A stretch of 27,320 nt of DNA from JAVXNW01 sp036645575 (GTDB taxonomy: Bacteria > Bacillota > Clostridia > Christensenellales > Aristaeellaceae), in assembly GCA_036645575.1 (NCBI GenBank), contig JAVXNW010000024.1:1-27320 (forward strand). The letters run 5' to 3'. The notes beneath the pieces were generated by a model, which saw nothing but the letters and a program-made list of their open reading frames with translations, was not told the DNA's origin and did no database searches. Both the position numbers and the translations under genes were made by a program. Positions 1 through 7,386 of the stretch are shown here, piece by piece. Position 1 is the first letter of the stretch, and each line of letters begins with the position of its first letter.

Positions 1-17
1 GGGTTATTGAACGCGGA

Positions 18-40
18 GGAGGGGCTACTCGCCCCCCTCC
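18..40 (-). terminator. GC-rich hairpin downstream of the ydcF-like gene
   Basis: GGAGGGG (18-24) can pair with CCCCTCC (34-40) around a 9-nt loop. It lies about 95 bp beyond the stop of the minus-strand gene at 136. No clear U-tract follows on the minus strand, so termination is only a guess. Nothing else recognisable is seen in 1-135. Confidence 0.2.
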
Positions 41-135
41 ACACCACCCCCTCGAGCTGTACGTCCTTGCTGTGGTGTTCTCGCATAGCTTTCTGTATGT
101 TGGGGCGAGGGTACCGGGGAGGGATGCGGGCGGGC

Positions 136-738
136 TTACGCGAATCCTCTGCGGACAAAGTAGTTGATCCAGCTGAGCGTCTCGCGCAGGCGCGCCTTGA
201 CCTGATTGTACCACAGATCCGGCCCGGGCGCGGGACAGCCCACGGCATTTAGCCCCACATCCTGGCCGATCCACAGCGCGCGCTGCAAATGGTAGTCGGA
301 CGTGACCAGCAGCGCGCTTTGATAGCCCGCCTTCTCCATGATTTCCTTGGCGTTCAGCAAATTTTCCCGCGTGTCGGTCGATTCCGCCTCGATAAACACC
401 TTGTCCTTGGCAACGCCCCGTGCGTACAGGTATTGCGCCATCGCCTCGGCTTCGGTCGTCGGCTCGTCCGCGCCTTGCGCGCCGCACACGATCAGCGCGC
501 CCACGCGCCCCGCTTGGTAGGCCTCGTAGGCGGTTCGGATGCGGTAGTCAAGCGTCGTAGACAGTTCCCCGTCCGGCATGACGCGCGCGCCCAGCACGAT
601 GACCACGTCGGCGCTTTCCGCCGGATACGCCGCAACCGATTTCCAGTGTACCAGCCCATAGAGCACGCCCTCCGCCAGCACGCCCGCGATCAGGCAGATG
701 AGCATCCATCGCAAAAGGCCATTCCTCCTCTTTGTCAT
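136..738 (-). CDS. YdcF/SanA-like DUF218 membrane-anchored protein
   Basis: This 200-residue protein has an N-terminal transmembrane or uncleaved signal segment (about residues 9-29) followed by a DUF218 domain. The family hallmarks are visible: DVVIVLGARV, a LIVCGAQGADEPTTEA stretch carrying the conserved acidic residues, ESTDTRENLLNA, and LLVTSDYHLQRA near the end. DUF218 proteins (SanA, YdcF, ElyC) sit at the membrane and are linked to envelope integrity, but their reaction is not settled. The chosen ATG has a poor ribosome site. An AGGAGG lies inside the first codons and would suit an in-frame TTG at codon 9, so the true start may be slightly downstream. It follows the PHP gene on the same strand after 115 bp and may be its own unit. 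Confidence 0.85.
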   Translation of the reverse strand: MTKRRNGLLRWMLICLIAGVLAEGVLYGLVHWKSVAAYPAESADVVIVLGARVMPDGELSTTLDYRIRTAYEAYQAGRVGALIVCGAQGADEPTTEAEAMAQYLYARGVAKDKVFIEAESTDTRENLLNAKEIMEKAGYQSALLVTSDYHLQRALWIGQDVGLNAVGCPAPGPDLWYNQVKARLRETLSWINYFVRRGFA

Positions 739-853
739 CGTGTCGCCATTTTCCCCCTGTATCCCGCTCGGCTTTCGAGCGAATCTTCGCTTGGATTCTT
801 CCTAGGAAACCGCTGAATAAATCCCGCGGCGCTAGCGCCCGCCTTTCCGGGCG

Positions 854-1555
854 TCACGCGCCCAGTTCCGGAATATGATCGTACACCTTGCACGCGCCGG
901 TGCGCAGCGCACAGATCAGCCCCGGCATATCCGAAACCGGCCTAGGCAGCAACATGGCGCCGCCGCCGATCGCCTGCACCCGGTGCGCGTCGGAGCCCGC
1001 CGTGTACAACAGCCCCGCGTGTTTCGCCATCCGGTAGGCCTTGTAGTCCCAGTCCCGGTGCGCCTCGTGGCTATAATTATAGACTTCAAACGCGTCATAT
1101 AGTTCCGGCCTTGGCGTAAAGGCGGGGATGTAAAACGCCTCCCGGAACGGATGCGCATGGCTGATAAACGCGCCGGCCGCGCGCACCCTGCGCGCATAGA
1201 CTTCCTCGTCCCAGTCCGCCGCGTCGGGATGCGCAAGCAGGTATTCGCGCCCCAAGCCGTAGGTCAATATCTCCGGCCCGCCGTTGTTGGTCTCCCACGC
1301 AAACAGCACCGGCAGGCCAATCTTATCGCCCTCGCGCTTGGCGTTTTCGTACCCGCGCATGAGGCAGTCCACCTTTTCAGGCCAAGTGGCGTTCGCCGGC
1401 GCGTTCAGGTTCGCGTTCATGAAGTGGTCGGTCACCACGATCAGCGCATAGCCCGCGCGCTTGGCCGCGCGCACCATCTCTTGGGCGCTGCTCTTTGCGC
1501 AGCGGCTGGACTCCGCCGTGTGCATGTGCAGCTGCACGTAAAATCCGTCCGTCAT
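854..1555 (-). CDS. PHP-domain metal-dependent phosphoesterase
   Basis: This 233-residue protein is a compact PHP domain. The metal-binding motifs appear in order: HMHT at residues 10-13, TDHF at 42-45, HAHP near the middle and GSDAH near residue 197. The fold hydrolyses phosphoesters with two or three metal ions. Stand-alone members include histidinol phosphatase and 3',5'-nucleoside bisphosphate phosphatases, and the substrate here is not evident. The start codon overlaps the stop of the upstream ATP-grasp gene by 4 bp (ATGA), indicating translational coupling in the gltX operon. Confidence 0.88.
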   Translation of the reverse strand: MTDGFYVQLHMHTAESSRCAKSSAQEMVRAAKRAGYALIVVTDHFMNANLNAPANATWPEKVDCLMRGYENAKREGDKIGLPVLFAWETNNGGPEILTYGLGREYLLAHPDAADWDEEVYARRVRAAGAFISHAHPFREAFYIPAFTPRPELYDAFEVYNYSHEAHRDWDYKAYRMAKHAGLLYTAGSDAHRVQAIGGGAMLLPRPVSDMPGLICALRTGACKVYDHIPELGA

Positions 1556-2481
1556 CCCTTGCCCTTTTCCGGAAGGCGGATCAAGTCGCCCAGCCGCCTT
1601 TCAAACGCGCGGGGGCGGAACACTTCCATGCCATAGCCATGAAAAAAGGTCATCTCGCCAAAATAGACGCGCCCCGCCACCTCGTAAAGGTCGATGCGGA
1701 TGTGCCGAATGCCCTTGGACAACTTGCGCGCGACCTCGAGCATCTCCTCCAGCGAATCCGGGCGCTTGACCTCGCCGTCATAGGCCGGATGGCGGTTGAA
1801 GATGTCCTGGCGCACCCAGTTCACATCGTAGAAATTGCGCTTGTGCGCCGTGTAGCGGTCGATGTCCACGATGATATACCGGGGCTGCCCGTCAAAGCAC
1901 AGGATCTTGTAGTCGTAGGGCACGCCGCCGCCGGGCGACTCCAAGAACTGCTCGACCAGAATGCGCGGGCGCACGTCCTTGTAGGGCCACTCGCGGCTCA
2001 GGGAAAACCAGTTCCGCTCCATCCACTCGGGCAAATGCGCCTTTTCGCTTTCGAGCGCCTCGGGCGTAAGCGTCCCGTCGTTTACGATGTTGCAGCTGGA
2101 GCCGTGCGTACACTTGAGCACGTACTTTGCGGGCAGCGCCGTCCAATCGATCTGCTCGATCGCGTCCGCGCGCGCGATCTCCGGGATCAGGTACTTCTCC
2201 CCCACCGCGTCGCGCACGTAGTCGCGCACGGCCAGCTTGTCCACAAACACGTTGTACTTGGGGTCGCGATCGTACAGCTTGATCCACTGCAATTTGTCGT
2301 CATACAGCGTGGGGTTTTTGAGGTTCAGCCTGCGCCCGACTTTTAGGTAAAACTGCACGCGCAGGTAGCCCTTGTCGGGCACCCAATTGAGCAGACCGCG
2401 CCGGCTGAGGCCGCACATCGTATTGAACAAGAAGATGCGCGCCTTCCAAAATCGGGTGGGTTCGGTCACCGTTTGCGCCAT
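1552..2481 (-). CDS. TupA-like ATP-grasp protein
   Basis: This 309-residue protein matches the TupA-like ATP-grasp family. Recognisable stretches are NPTLYDDKLQWIKLYDRDP near residue 55, KLAVRDYV, KYVLKCTHGSSCNIV, PRILVEQFL, DYKILCFDGQPRYI, then RIDLYEVAGRVYFGEMTF. Family members are usually found in cell-wall or capsular polysaccharide clusters, where they are thought to ligate acidic residues (teichuronopeptide TupA) or act alongside glycosyltransferases. No polysaccharide genes are nearby. It starts 3 bp after gltX, with its GGAGG lying inside the last gltX codons, so the two are co-transcribed. Placement with gltX is suggestive of amino-acid ligation, but the substrate is unknown. Confidence 0.82.
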   Translation of the reverse strand: MAQTVTEPTRFWKARIFLFNTMCGLSRRGLLNWVPDKGYLRVQFYLKVGRRLNLKNPTLYDDKLQWIKLYDRDPKYNVFVDKLAVRDYVRDAVGEKYLIPEIARADAIEQIDWTALPAKYVLKCTHGSSCNIVNDGTLTPEALESEKAHLPEWMERNWFSLSREWPYKDVRPRILVEQFLESPGGGVPYDYKILCFDGQPRYIIVDIDRYTAHKRNFYDVNWVRQDIFNRHPAYDGEVKRPDSLEEMLEVARKLSKGIRHIRIDLYEVAGRVYFGEMTFFHGYGMEVFRPRAFERRLGDLIRLPEKGKG

Positions 2482-2484
2482 TTT

Positions 2485-3930
2485 TTATGCCTCCAATTGC
2501 GCGATCGAGCGATCGATGCGCGCAAGGGTCTCTTCTTTTCCAAGCAGGTAGCCGATCTCGATGGCGCCGCCGGGCGTATTGGCCTTGCCGGAAATCGCGA
2601 TGCGCAGCGGCCACAGCGCCTGCCCATTCTTCATGCCCAGGCGCGCGATGGCCTCCATGACGCCCGCGTGAATGCCCTCTTCCGTCCAGTCCGCAATGCC
2701 AGCCATGACGGGGCGCATCTTCTTGAGCGCGTCAAGCGCCACGTCCGGGTTGGTCTTCATCTTCTTGTGCGTGTACAATTCGACCGGAAATTCCGGCATC
2801 TCGGATAAAAAGTCCACCATCTCGGGGATCTGATCGAGCACGTCGGTGCGGTTGTGCAAAAGCTCCGCCACCCGCTTTAAGTCAAACTTCGCGGGATCCA
2901 GCGCCTTTTGAAGCCACGGCTCGGCCTTTTCAAAGAACGCCTCGGGCGTGAGTTTGCGCATGTACTCGCCGTTAAACCAGGTCAACTTGTCCATGTCGAA
3001 GATCGCCGGGGCCTTGCTCAGCCCCTCTAGGTCAAACGCCTCGATCAGTTCCGCAAGCGTAAAGAACTCGCGCTCGCTGCGCGGACTCCAGCCAAGCAGC
3101 GCGATAAAGTTGATGATCGCCTCCTGCAAATAGCCCTTGTCCATCAGGTCCTCAAACGAGGGATCGCCGTAGCGCTTGGACAGCTTGCGCGTCGCGTCGC
3201 GCATGACGACCGGCAGGTGCAGGTAGGTGGGCGGCGTCCAGCCAAAGGACTCGTAGAGCAGGTTGTATTTGGGCGCGCTCGACAGGTACTCGGTTCCGCG
3301 CATCACGTGGCTGATCGCCATCAGGTGATCGTCCACGACGTTGGCAAAGTTGTAGGTGGGCAGGCCGTCCGCCTTGATGAGCACGTTGTCGTCCAGCGTC
3401 GCGCAGTCCACCTCGACGTGGCCATAGAGCGCGTCGTCAAAGGAGGCCTTGCCGGTCAGCGGGACGTTCTGGCGAATCACGTAAGGCTCGCCCGCCGCGA
3501 CGCGCCGCTCGGCCTCTTCCTTGGTCAGGGCAAGGCAGTGCTTGTCGTACTTGTAGGTCTCGCCCTTTTTCTCCTTCTCGCTTCGCGCCTCGTCCAGGCG
3601 CTCCTTTGTGCAGAAGCAGTAGTACGCGCCGCCGTTTTCGATCAACTTTTGGGCATATGGCAGGTACAGGTCGCGCCGCTGGGTCTGGATGTAGGGGCCG
3701 TAATCGCCGCCCACGTCGGGGCCCTCGTCGTAGTCAAGCCCCGCCAGACGCAGCGACTGATAGATCTTGTCGATCGCGCCGGGCACCTCGCGCTCCTGAT
3801 CGGTGTCCTCGATGCGCAGAATGAACTTTCCCCCCACGTGGCGGGCATATAAATAGGTATAAAGCGCCGTGCGCAATCCTCCCAGATGCAAATACCCGGT
3901 CGGGCTGGGCGCAAAACGTGTGCGAACCAT
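2485..3930 (-). CDS. gltX: Glutamate-tRNA ligase
   Basis: This is a class I aminoacyl-tRNA synthetase of 481 residues that charges tRNA-Glu in the cytoplasm. The HIGH-type signature is FAPSPTGYLHLGG at residues 5-17, and the KMSKS-type signature is KLSKR. The anticodon-binding C-terminal half is complete. The start at 3930 is preferred over an in-frame start 54 bp upstream: an AGGAG sits 7 nt before this ATG, and the protein then begins MVRTRFAPSP as expected. A zinc-site remnant is present as CxC, 24 residues, then Cys, but the fourth ligand (His in E. coli) is Ala. It is first in an operon with the ATP-grasp and PHP genes. Confidence 0.97.
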   Translation of the reverse strand: MVRTRFAPSPTGYLHLGGLRTALYTYLYARHVGGKFILRIEDTDQEREVPGAIDKIYQSLRLAGLDYDEGPDVGGDYGPYIQTQRRDLYLPYAQKLIENGGAYYCFCTKERLDEARSEKEKKGETYKYDKHCLALTKEEAERRVAAGEPYVIRQNVPLTGKASFDDALYGHVEVDCATLDDNVLIKADGLPTYNFANVVDDHLMAISHVMRGTEYLSSAPKYNLLYESFGWTPPTYLHLPVVMRDATRKLSKRYGDPSFEDLMDKGYLQEAIINFIALLGWSPRSEREFFTLAELIEAFDLEGLSKAPAIFDMDKLTWFNGEYMRKLTPEAFFEKAEPWLQKALDPAKFDLKRVAELLHNRTDVLDQIPEMVDFLSEMPEFPVELYTHKKMKTNPDVALDALKKMRPVMAGIADWTEEGIHAGVMEAIARLGMKNGQALWPLRIAISGKANTPGGAIEIGYLLGKEETLARIDRSIAQLEA

Positions 3931-3994
3931 GTCATCGCTCCTTTGGCGCAAAGCGCGCCGCAAAATTTTTCTATGCCAGATCATCGATGCCTTG

Positions 3995-4024
3995 AGTATA
4001 CCATGCGCACCGGTTAACTTTCAA
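3995..4024 (-). promoter_or_regulatory. Promoter of the gltX operon
   Basis: Reading the minus strand, TTGAAA (4024-4019) and TATACT (4000-3995) are separated by 18 bp, about 65 bp upstream of the gltX start. This is a good sigma-A match and the only promoter-like pair seen before gltX. Confidence 0.65.
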
Positions 4025-4127
4025 CCGTTCCCAAGAAAACAACTGCGCCCGCGCGCCGATTGCCGCCCCCTGACGCGCGTTTTATCGCGATCGGCGCTTT
4101 GCCCTTGGCGCGCAGGGGGATGAGCGC

Positions 4128-4156
4128 TTGACAAGGGGCGACGGTTCGTCTATAAT
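4128..4156 (+). promoter_or_regulatory. Consensus sigma-A promoter of the cobalamin leader
   Basis: TTGACA (4128-4133), a 17-bp spacer and TATAAT (4151-4156) form a perfect sigma-A consensus. Transcription would start near 4163, just before the cobalamin riboswitch. A perfect promoter implies strong constitutive initiation, with control placed downstream in the RNA leader. Confidence 0.9.
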
Positions 4157-4179
4157 AAAGGCAATTGAATATCACTTCT

Positions 4180-4360
4180 GTCGTTCAGTGCTCTGCGCTT
4201 GCAAGGCGTGGGGGTAAAAGGGAATCGGGTGAAAATCCCGAGCGATCCGGTCACTGTCATTGGGGAGTAAGCCGCAAAATGCCATTGTGCTCAAAAAACG
4301 CACGAGAAGGCGCGGCAAGCGTCGATCCAAGAGCCAGGAAACCTGCTGAACCGCTTAGGG
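4180..4360 (+). promoter_or_regulatory. Cobalamin riboswitch aptamer
   Basis: The leader carries the landmarks of a B12 riboswitch: GGGAA followed by GGTGAAAATCC (4228-4238), a CACTGT segment (about 4252-4257), and a B12 box, GAGCCAGGAAACCTGCTG, at 4331-4348. In this class adenosylcobalamin or a related corrinoid binds the aptamer and turns expression off. The downstream genes are an ABC importer and CbiK, the expected targets. The end points are approximate because the outer P1 helix was not folded by computation. Confidence 0.9.
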
Positions 4361-4427
4361 GGACTGTATAGCTTCCGTGAAAAGCTCGCCGCCCAAAGCA
4401 CCGCTACGCGCGGGCTTTGATTTTGTG

Positions 4428-4560
4428 TGCGCCTTTCATCGGAAGGGGGCGCATTTTTTTTGCGTGCGCCCTTCTTGACAGGGGCGCATCTTTGCGTGCG
4501 CCCTTCATTGGCAGGGGCGCATTTTTTGCGCGCGCCCCAATTAGCCAGGGGCGCATTTTT
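4428..4560 (+). terminator. Four tandem terminator-like hairpins after the riboswitch
   Basis: Four imperfect direct repeats, spaced 32-37 bp apart, each form a hairpin with a 6-7 bp GC arm and a T-rich tail. (1) TGCGCC 4428-4433 with GGCGCA 4448-4453, then eight T. (2) TGCGCCC 4465-4471 with GGGCGCA 4482-4488, then TCTTT. (3) TGCGCCC 4497-4503 with GGGCGCA 4515-4521, then six T. (4) GCGCCCC 4532-4538 with GGGGCGC 4548-4554, then A and five T. The array lies between the B12 aptamer and the ribosome-binding site (GGGGAGG 4563-4569). It is probably the expression platform or a set of back-up terminators. Arms from different copies could also pair with each other. Confidence 0.75.
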
Positions 4561-4573
4561 GCGGGGAGGCATC

Positions 4574-5593
4574 ATGAAGAGACGGGAAAAACTTGCGCTG
4601 TTGGCGCTGGTCGCCGCGACGCTTTTGGTCATGCTGGTGAGCGTCGGGCAGGGCGCCATGCCGATAACGGCTTCGGACACCGCGCGCATCCTCTTGAGTC
4701 CCTTGAGCGGGCAGGCGCCTTCGGCGTTCGCGGCCAATCAGGTGGCGGTCGTGTGGGAGATTCGCCTGCCGCGCATCCTCGCCTCCTTTCTCGTGGGCGC
4801 GGGGCTGTCGGTCGCGGGGGTGATCTTTCAGTCGCTCCTGGGCAATCCCTTGGCCGATCCCTACACGCTGGGCGTATCGACCGGCGCGGCGTTCGGCGCG
4901 TCGCTGGCGATCCTGCTCAACCTCCTGTACGGGCTGGCCATTCCGGTGACGCCGCCCGCGTTCGGGATGGCGATGGCCGCGCTGGTATTTGTGCTGGCGC
5001 TGGCGCAGCGCCGGGGCGACCTTGCGGCAAGCAATCTGGTGATTGCGGGCATGATCGTCTCGGCGGTGTTGTCAAGCGCGATCAGCTTTATGAAGATGCT
5101 CGCGGGGGAAAACGTATCGGCAATCGTTCAATGGATGATGGGCTCGCTTTCGGCCAAAAATTGGGACGAATTGGCGCTTTTGTTTCCGATCGTGCTCGCG
5201 TCTACGGTCGTCGCCGCGAGCTTTGCGGGCGAGCTCAACCTGATGAACTTCGGGGAGCGCGCCGCGCGCGCGCTTGGCGTCAACGTGCGGCGCACGCGCC
5301 TTGTGCTGCTGCTCGCGGGGGCGCTTGTCACGGCGGGCTGCGTATCGGTGAGCGGCGTGATCGGCTTTGTCGGGCTGATCGTCCCGCACATGCTGCGCAT
5401 GGCGGGCGCGCGCGACAACCGCGCGCTGGTTCCGCTGTCCGCCCTGGGCGGCGGACTGCTGCTGTTGGTGGCGGACAACTGCGCGCGGCTGCTTGGCAAC
5501 GGCGATATCCCGGTCGGCATTTTGACCACGCTGATCGGCGGCCCGTTCTTCCTGTATCTCTTCATGCGGCGCGGAGGGCACGGCCTATGTTGA
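4574..5593 (+). CDS. FecCD/BtuC-family ABC permease (corrinoid or iron-chelate)
   Basis: This 339-residue polytopic permease is the membrane subunit of a type II ABC importer for vitamin B12 or iron complexes. FecCD signatures are clear: PRILASFLVGAGLSVAGVIFQSLLGNPLADPYTLGVSTGA near residues 75-115, and SGVIGFVGLIVPHMLRM near residue 265, which forms the ATPase coupling helix. The protein is almost entirely hydrophobic, with about nine or ten membrane spans. An in-frame open stretch runs back to 4427, but that stretch is the hairpin array. The ATG at 4574, 4 nt after GGGGAGG, gives a normal N-terminus. The cobalamin riboswitch upstream favours a corrinoid substrate. Confidence 0.93.
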   Translation: MKRREKLALLALVAATLLVMLVSVGQGAMPITASDTARILLSPLSGQAPSAFAANQVAVVWEIRLPRILASFLVGAGLSVAGVIFQSLLGNPLADPYTLGVSTGAAFGASLAILLNLLYGLAIPVTPPAFGMAMAALVFVLALAQRRGDLAASNLVIAGMIVSAVLSSAISFMKMLAGENVSAIVQWMMGSLSAKNWDELALLFPIVLASTVVAASFAGELNLMNFGERAARALGVNVRRTRLVLLLAGALVTAGCVSVSGVIGFVGLIVPHMLRMAGARDNRALVPLSALGGGLLLLVADNCARLLGNGDIPVGILTTLIGGPFFLYLFMRRGGHGLC

Positions 5594-6363
5594 CGGCGAA
5601 GGGCGTTGCGCTCCATTATGGCGCGCGGACAATCCTGCAAAATGTGGACGTATGCCTGCCGGATGGGCAATATACCGCGCTGATCGGGCCAAACGGCAGC
5701 GGCAAGACCTCTCTTTTGTCCATTCTGGCGGGGGTACAAAGGCCGGATGGCGGGCAGGTCGCCTACGACGGGCTGCGTGTTCGCGACATGGGCTTTCGCG
5801 CGCGCGCACAGGTGTTTGCGCTCGTTCAGCAGCGCGAGACGGTCGCCATGCCCTACACGGCGCGCGAGGTCATTGAGATGGGTTTAAGCCCGCACCGCGC
5901 CCGCTTTGGCCAACTCGCGCCCGAGGCGGTTCAGGCGATCGATCGGCTGATTGGGGAGAGCGGGCTTGCGCCGCTTGCGGGTGCGCAGGTGAACCGCCTC
6001 AGCGGCGGCGAGTTTCAGCGGGTCATGCTGTGCAGGGCGCTGGCGCAAAGGCCGCGCGTGCTGTTCTTAGATGAGGCGATGAGCGAGATGGACGTGCGCG
6101 CGCGGCTTCAAATGCAGCAATTTTTGCGTAAGGAAATCGCGCAAAGCGGGCTGACCGTGCTCGCGGTGCACCACGACATCAGCTTCGCCTTTACGGTTTC
6201 CGACCGCGTGATCGCGCTCAAGGCGGGCGTTGTGCGCGCCCAAGGCGCCACCCCGTTGGTCATGACCGAGCCTGTGCTCCGCGACGTCTTTGGCGTGAGA
6301 TCGGAAATTTTCCCGGGAAAGGGCGTCCTGATCCGCGAGGCCATAGAAGAACCCATCGATTAA
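5587..6363 (+). CDS. FecE/BtuD-like ABC transporter ATPase
   Basis: This 258-residue cytoplasmic ATPase powers the permease encoded just upstream. It overlaps that gene by 7 bp, so the two are translationally coupled. Visible motifs are Walker A GPNGSGKT (residues 34-41), signature LSGGEFQR (about 139), Walker B VLFLDEAMSEMD (about 160-171) and an H-loop His in AVHHDIS. The usual Pro after the Walker B Glu (DEP) is Ala, a mild departure that leaves the catalytic Glu intact. The length is typical of the FecE/BtuD/HmuV group. Confidence 0.93.
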   Translation: MLTAKGVALHYGARTILQNVDVCLPDGQYTALIGPNGSGKTSLLSILAGVQRPDGGQVAYDGLRVRDMGFRARAQVFALVQQRETVAMPYTAREVIEMGLSPHRARFGQLAPEAVQAIDRLIGESGLAPLAGAQVNRLSGGEFQRVMLCRALAQRPRVLFLDEAMSEMDVRARLQMQQFLRKEIAQSGLTVLAVHHDISFAFTVSDRVIALKAGVVRAQGATPLVMTEPVLRDVFGVRSEIFPGKGVLIREAIEEPID

Positions 6364-6386
6364 AAAAGGAAAGAAGGTCCATCATC

Positions 6387-7259
6387 ATGAAGAAATCCTT
6401 GGCGTTCCTGCTCAGCGTCCTCTTTACCCTCTCCGCGGGCGCGGCCCACGCGGAGGCGGACGCGGTCAAGCCGGTCATTCTGGTCGTCAGCTTTGGCACC
6501 TCCTACAACGACACCCGCGACATCACCATCGGCGCGATCGAGGAGAAGGTCGCTTCCGCGTTTCCCGATTACGAGGTGCGCCGCGCCTTTACCAGCGGGA
6601 TCATCATCAAAAAACTGGCCGCGCGCGACGGGCTGGTGATCTTAAACGTCACCCAAGCGATGGACAAGCTGGTCGCGGACGGCGTAAAGCAGCTGGTCAT
6701 TCAGCCCACGCACGTGATGAACGGCTTTGAGTACGACGAGATGATTTCCGCGATCACGCCCTATCAGGACAAGTTCGAGTCGTTCAAGGTGGGCGTCCCG
6801 CTCTTGACCAGCATATCGGATTACCAAGACGCGGTGTCCGAGATCATGGCGGAGACCCCATCGGATGAAGGTCAGGCGATCGTGTTCATGGGACACGGCA
6901 CCGAGCACTTTGCCAACGCGACCTATGCCGCGCTCGACTATCGCTTCAAGGCCGACGGCTATCAGAACGTCTTTGTCGGAACCGTCGAAGGCTATCCCGA
7001 CCTTGCAGCCGTGATGAAGGCGGTCGCTTCTTCCGGCGCGACCAAGGTAAAGCTGCTGCCGCTGATGATCGTCGCGGGCGACCACGCCAACAACGACATG
7101 GCCGGCGACGACAAGGACAGCTGGAAGACCCAGTTTAAGGCCGAGGGGTACGAGGTGGACTGCGTCCTCAAGGGATTGGGCGAGTACGCGGGCATTCAGG
7201 ATCACTTCGTCGAGCACGTGCGCGCCGCCATCGAAGGCGCGCAGCCCCAGGAGAAATAG
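6387..7259 (+). CDS. cbiK: Exported CbiK-type sirohydrochlorin cobaltochelatase
   Basis: This 290-residue protein belongs to the CbiK class II chelatases, which insert Co(II) (or Fe/Ni in some relatives) into sirohydrochlorin-type tetrapyrroles. The opening VSFGTSY is typical of the family. The likely metal and catalytic ligands are His170 (FMGHGTEH), Glu201 (VEGYP) and His233 (GDHANNDMAGDD), matching the His/Glu/His set and spacing of Salmonella CbiK. Unlike the cytoplasmic enzyme it has a signal peptide (residues 1-22, MKKSLAFLLS then a hydrophobic run ending AHA). It should therefore act outside the membrane, as in Desulfovibrio CbiK-P. No other corrin-ring synthesis gene is present, so a role in handling imported tetrapyrrole or metal at the surface is more likely than de novo B12 synthesis. 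Confidence 0.9.
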   Translation: MKKSLAFLLSVLFTLSAGAAHAEADAVKPVILVVSFGTSYNDTRDITIGAIEEKVASAFPDYEVRRAFTSGIIIKKLAARDGLVILNVTQAMDKLVADGVKQLVIQPTHVMNGFEYDEMISAITPYQDKFESFKVGVPLLTSISDYQDAVSEIMAETPSDEGQAIVFMGHGTEHFANATYAALDYRFKADGYQNVFVGTVEGYPDLAAVMKAVASSGATKVKLLPLMIVAGDHANNDMAGDDKDSWKTQFKAEGYEVDCVLKGLGEYAGIQDHFVEHVRAAIEGAQPQEK

Positions 7260-7342
7260 GCTTCTCCCGCTCGCTTGACCGCCCACATACCCCGAAAATT
7301 ATCGTGTGCCGCGCCCCTTGCGCGCATTTGAAACGATCTGTT

Positions 7343-7369
7343 GGGACGGGCTTTCCGCTCGTCCCTTTT
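7343..7369 (+). terminator. Terminator-like hairpin between cbiK and the binding-protein gene
   Basis: GGGACGGGC (7343-7351) pairs with GCTCGTCCC (7357-7365) with one G-U pair and a 5-nt loop, followed by TTTTC. It ends only 4 nt before the AGGAGG (7374-7379) of the next gene. It could lower read-through into the binding-protein gene, stabilise the upstream mRNA end, or modulate translation. A weak possible promoter (TTGACC 7275-7280) precedes it. Confidence 0.5.
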
Positions 7370-7386
7370 CATGAGGAGGTTTTTCC

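Noticed and set aside
4165..4371. Short open frame inside the cobalamin leader
   Set aside because: It coincides with the conserved aptamer, has no ribosome site, and its residues show no family resemblance.
4427..4573. N-terminal extension of the permease or a leader peptide through the hairpin array
   Set aside because: The residues simply translate the hairpin repeats, and a GGGGAGG plus ATG at 4574 gives a normal FecCD N-terminus.
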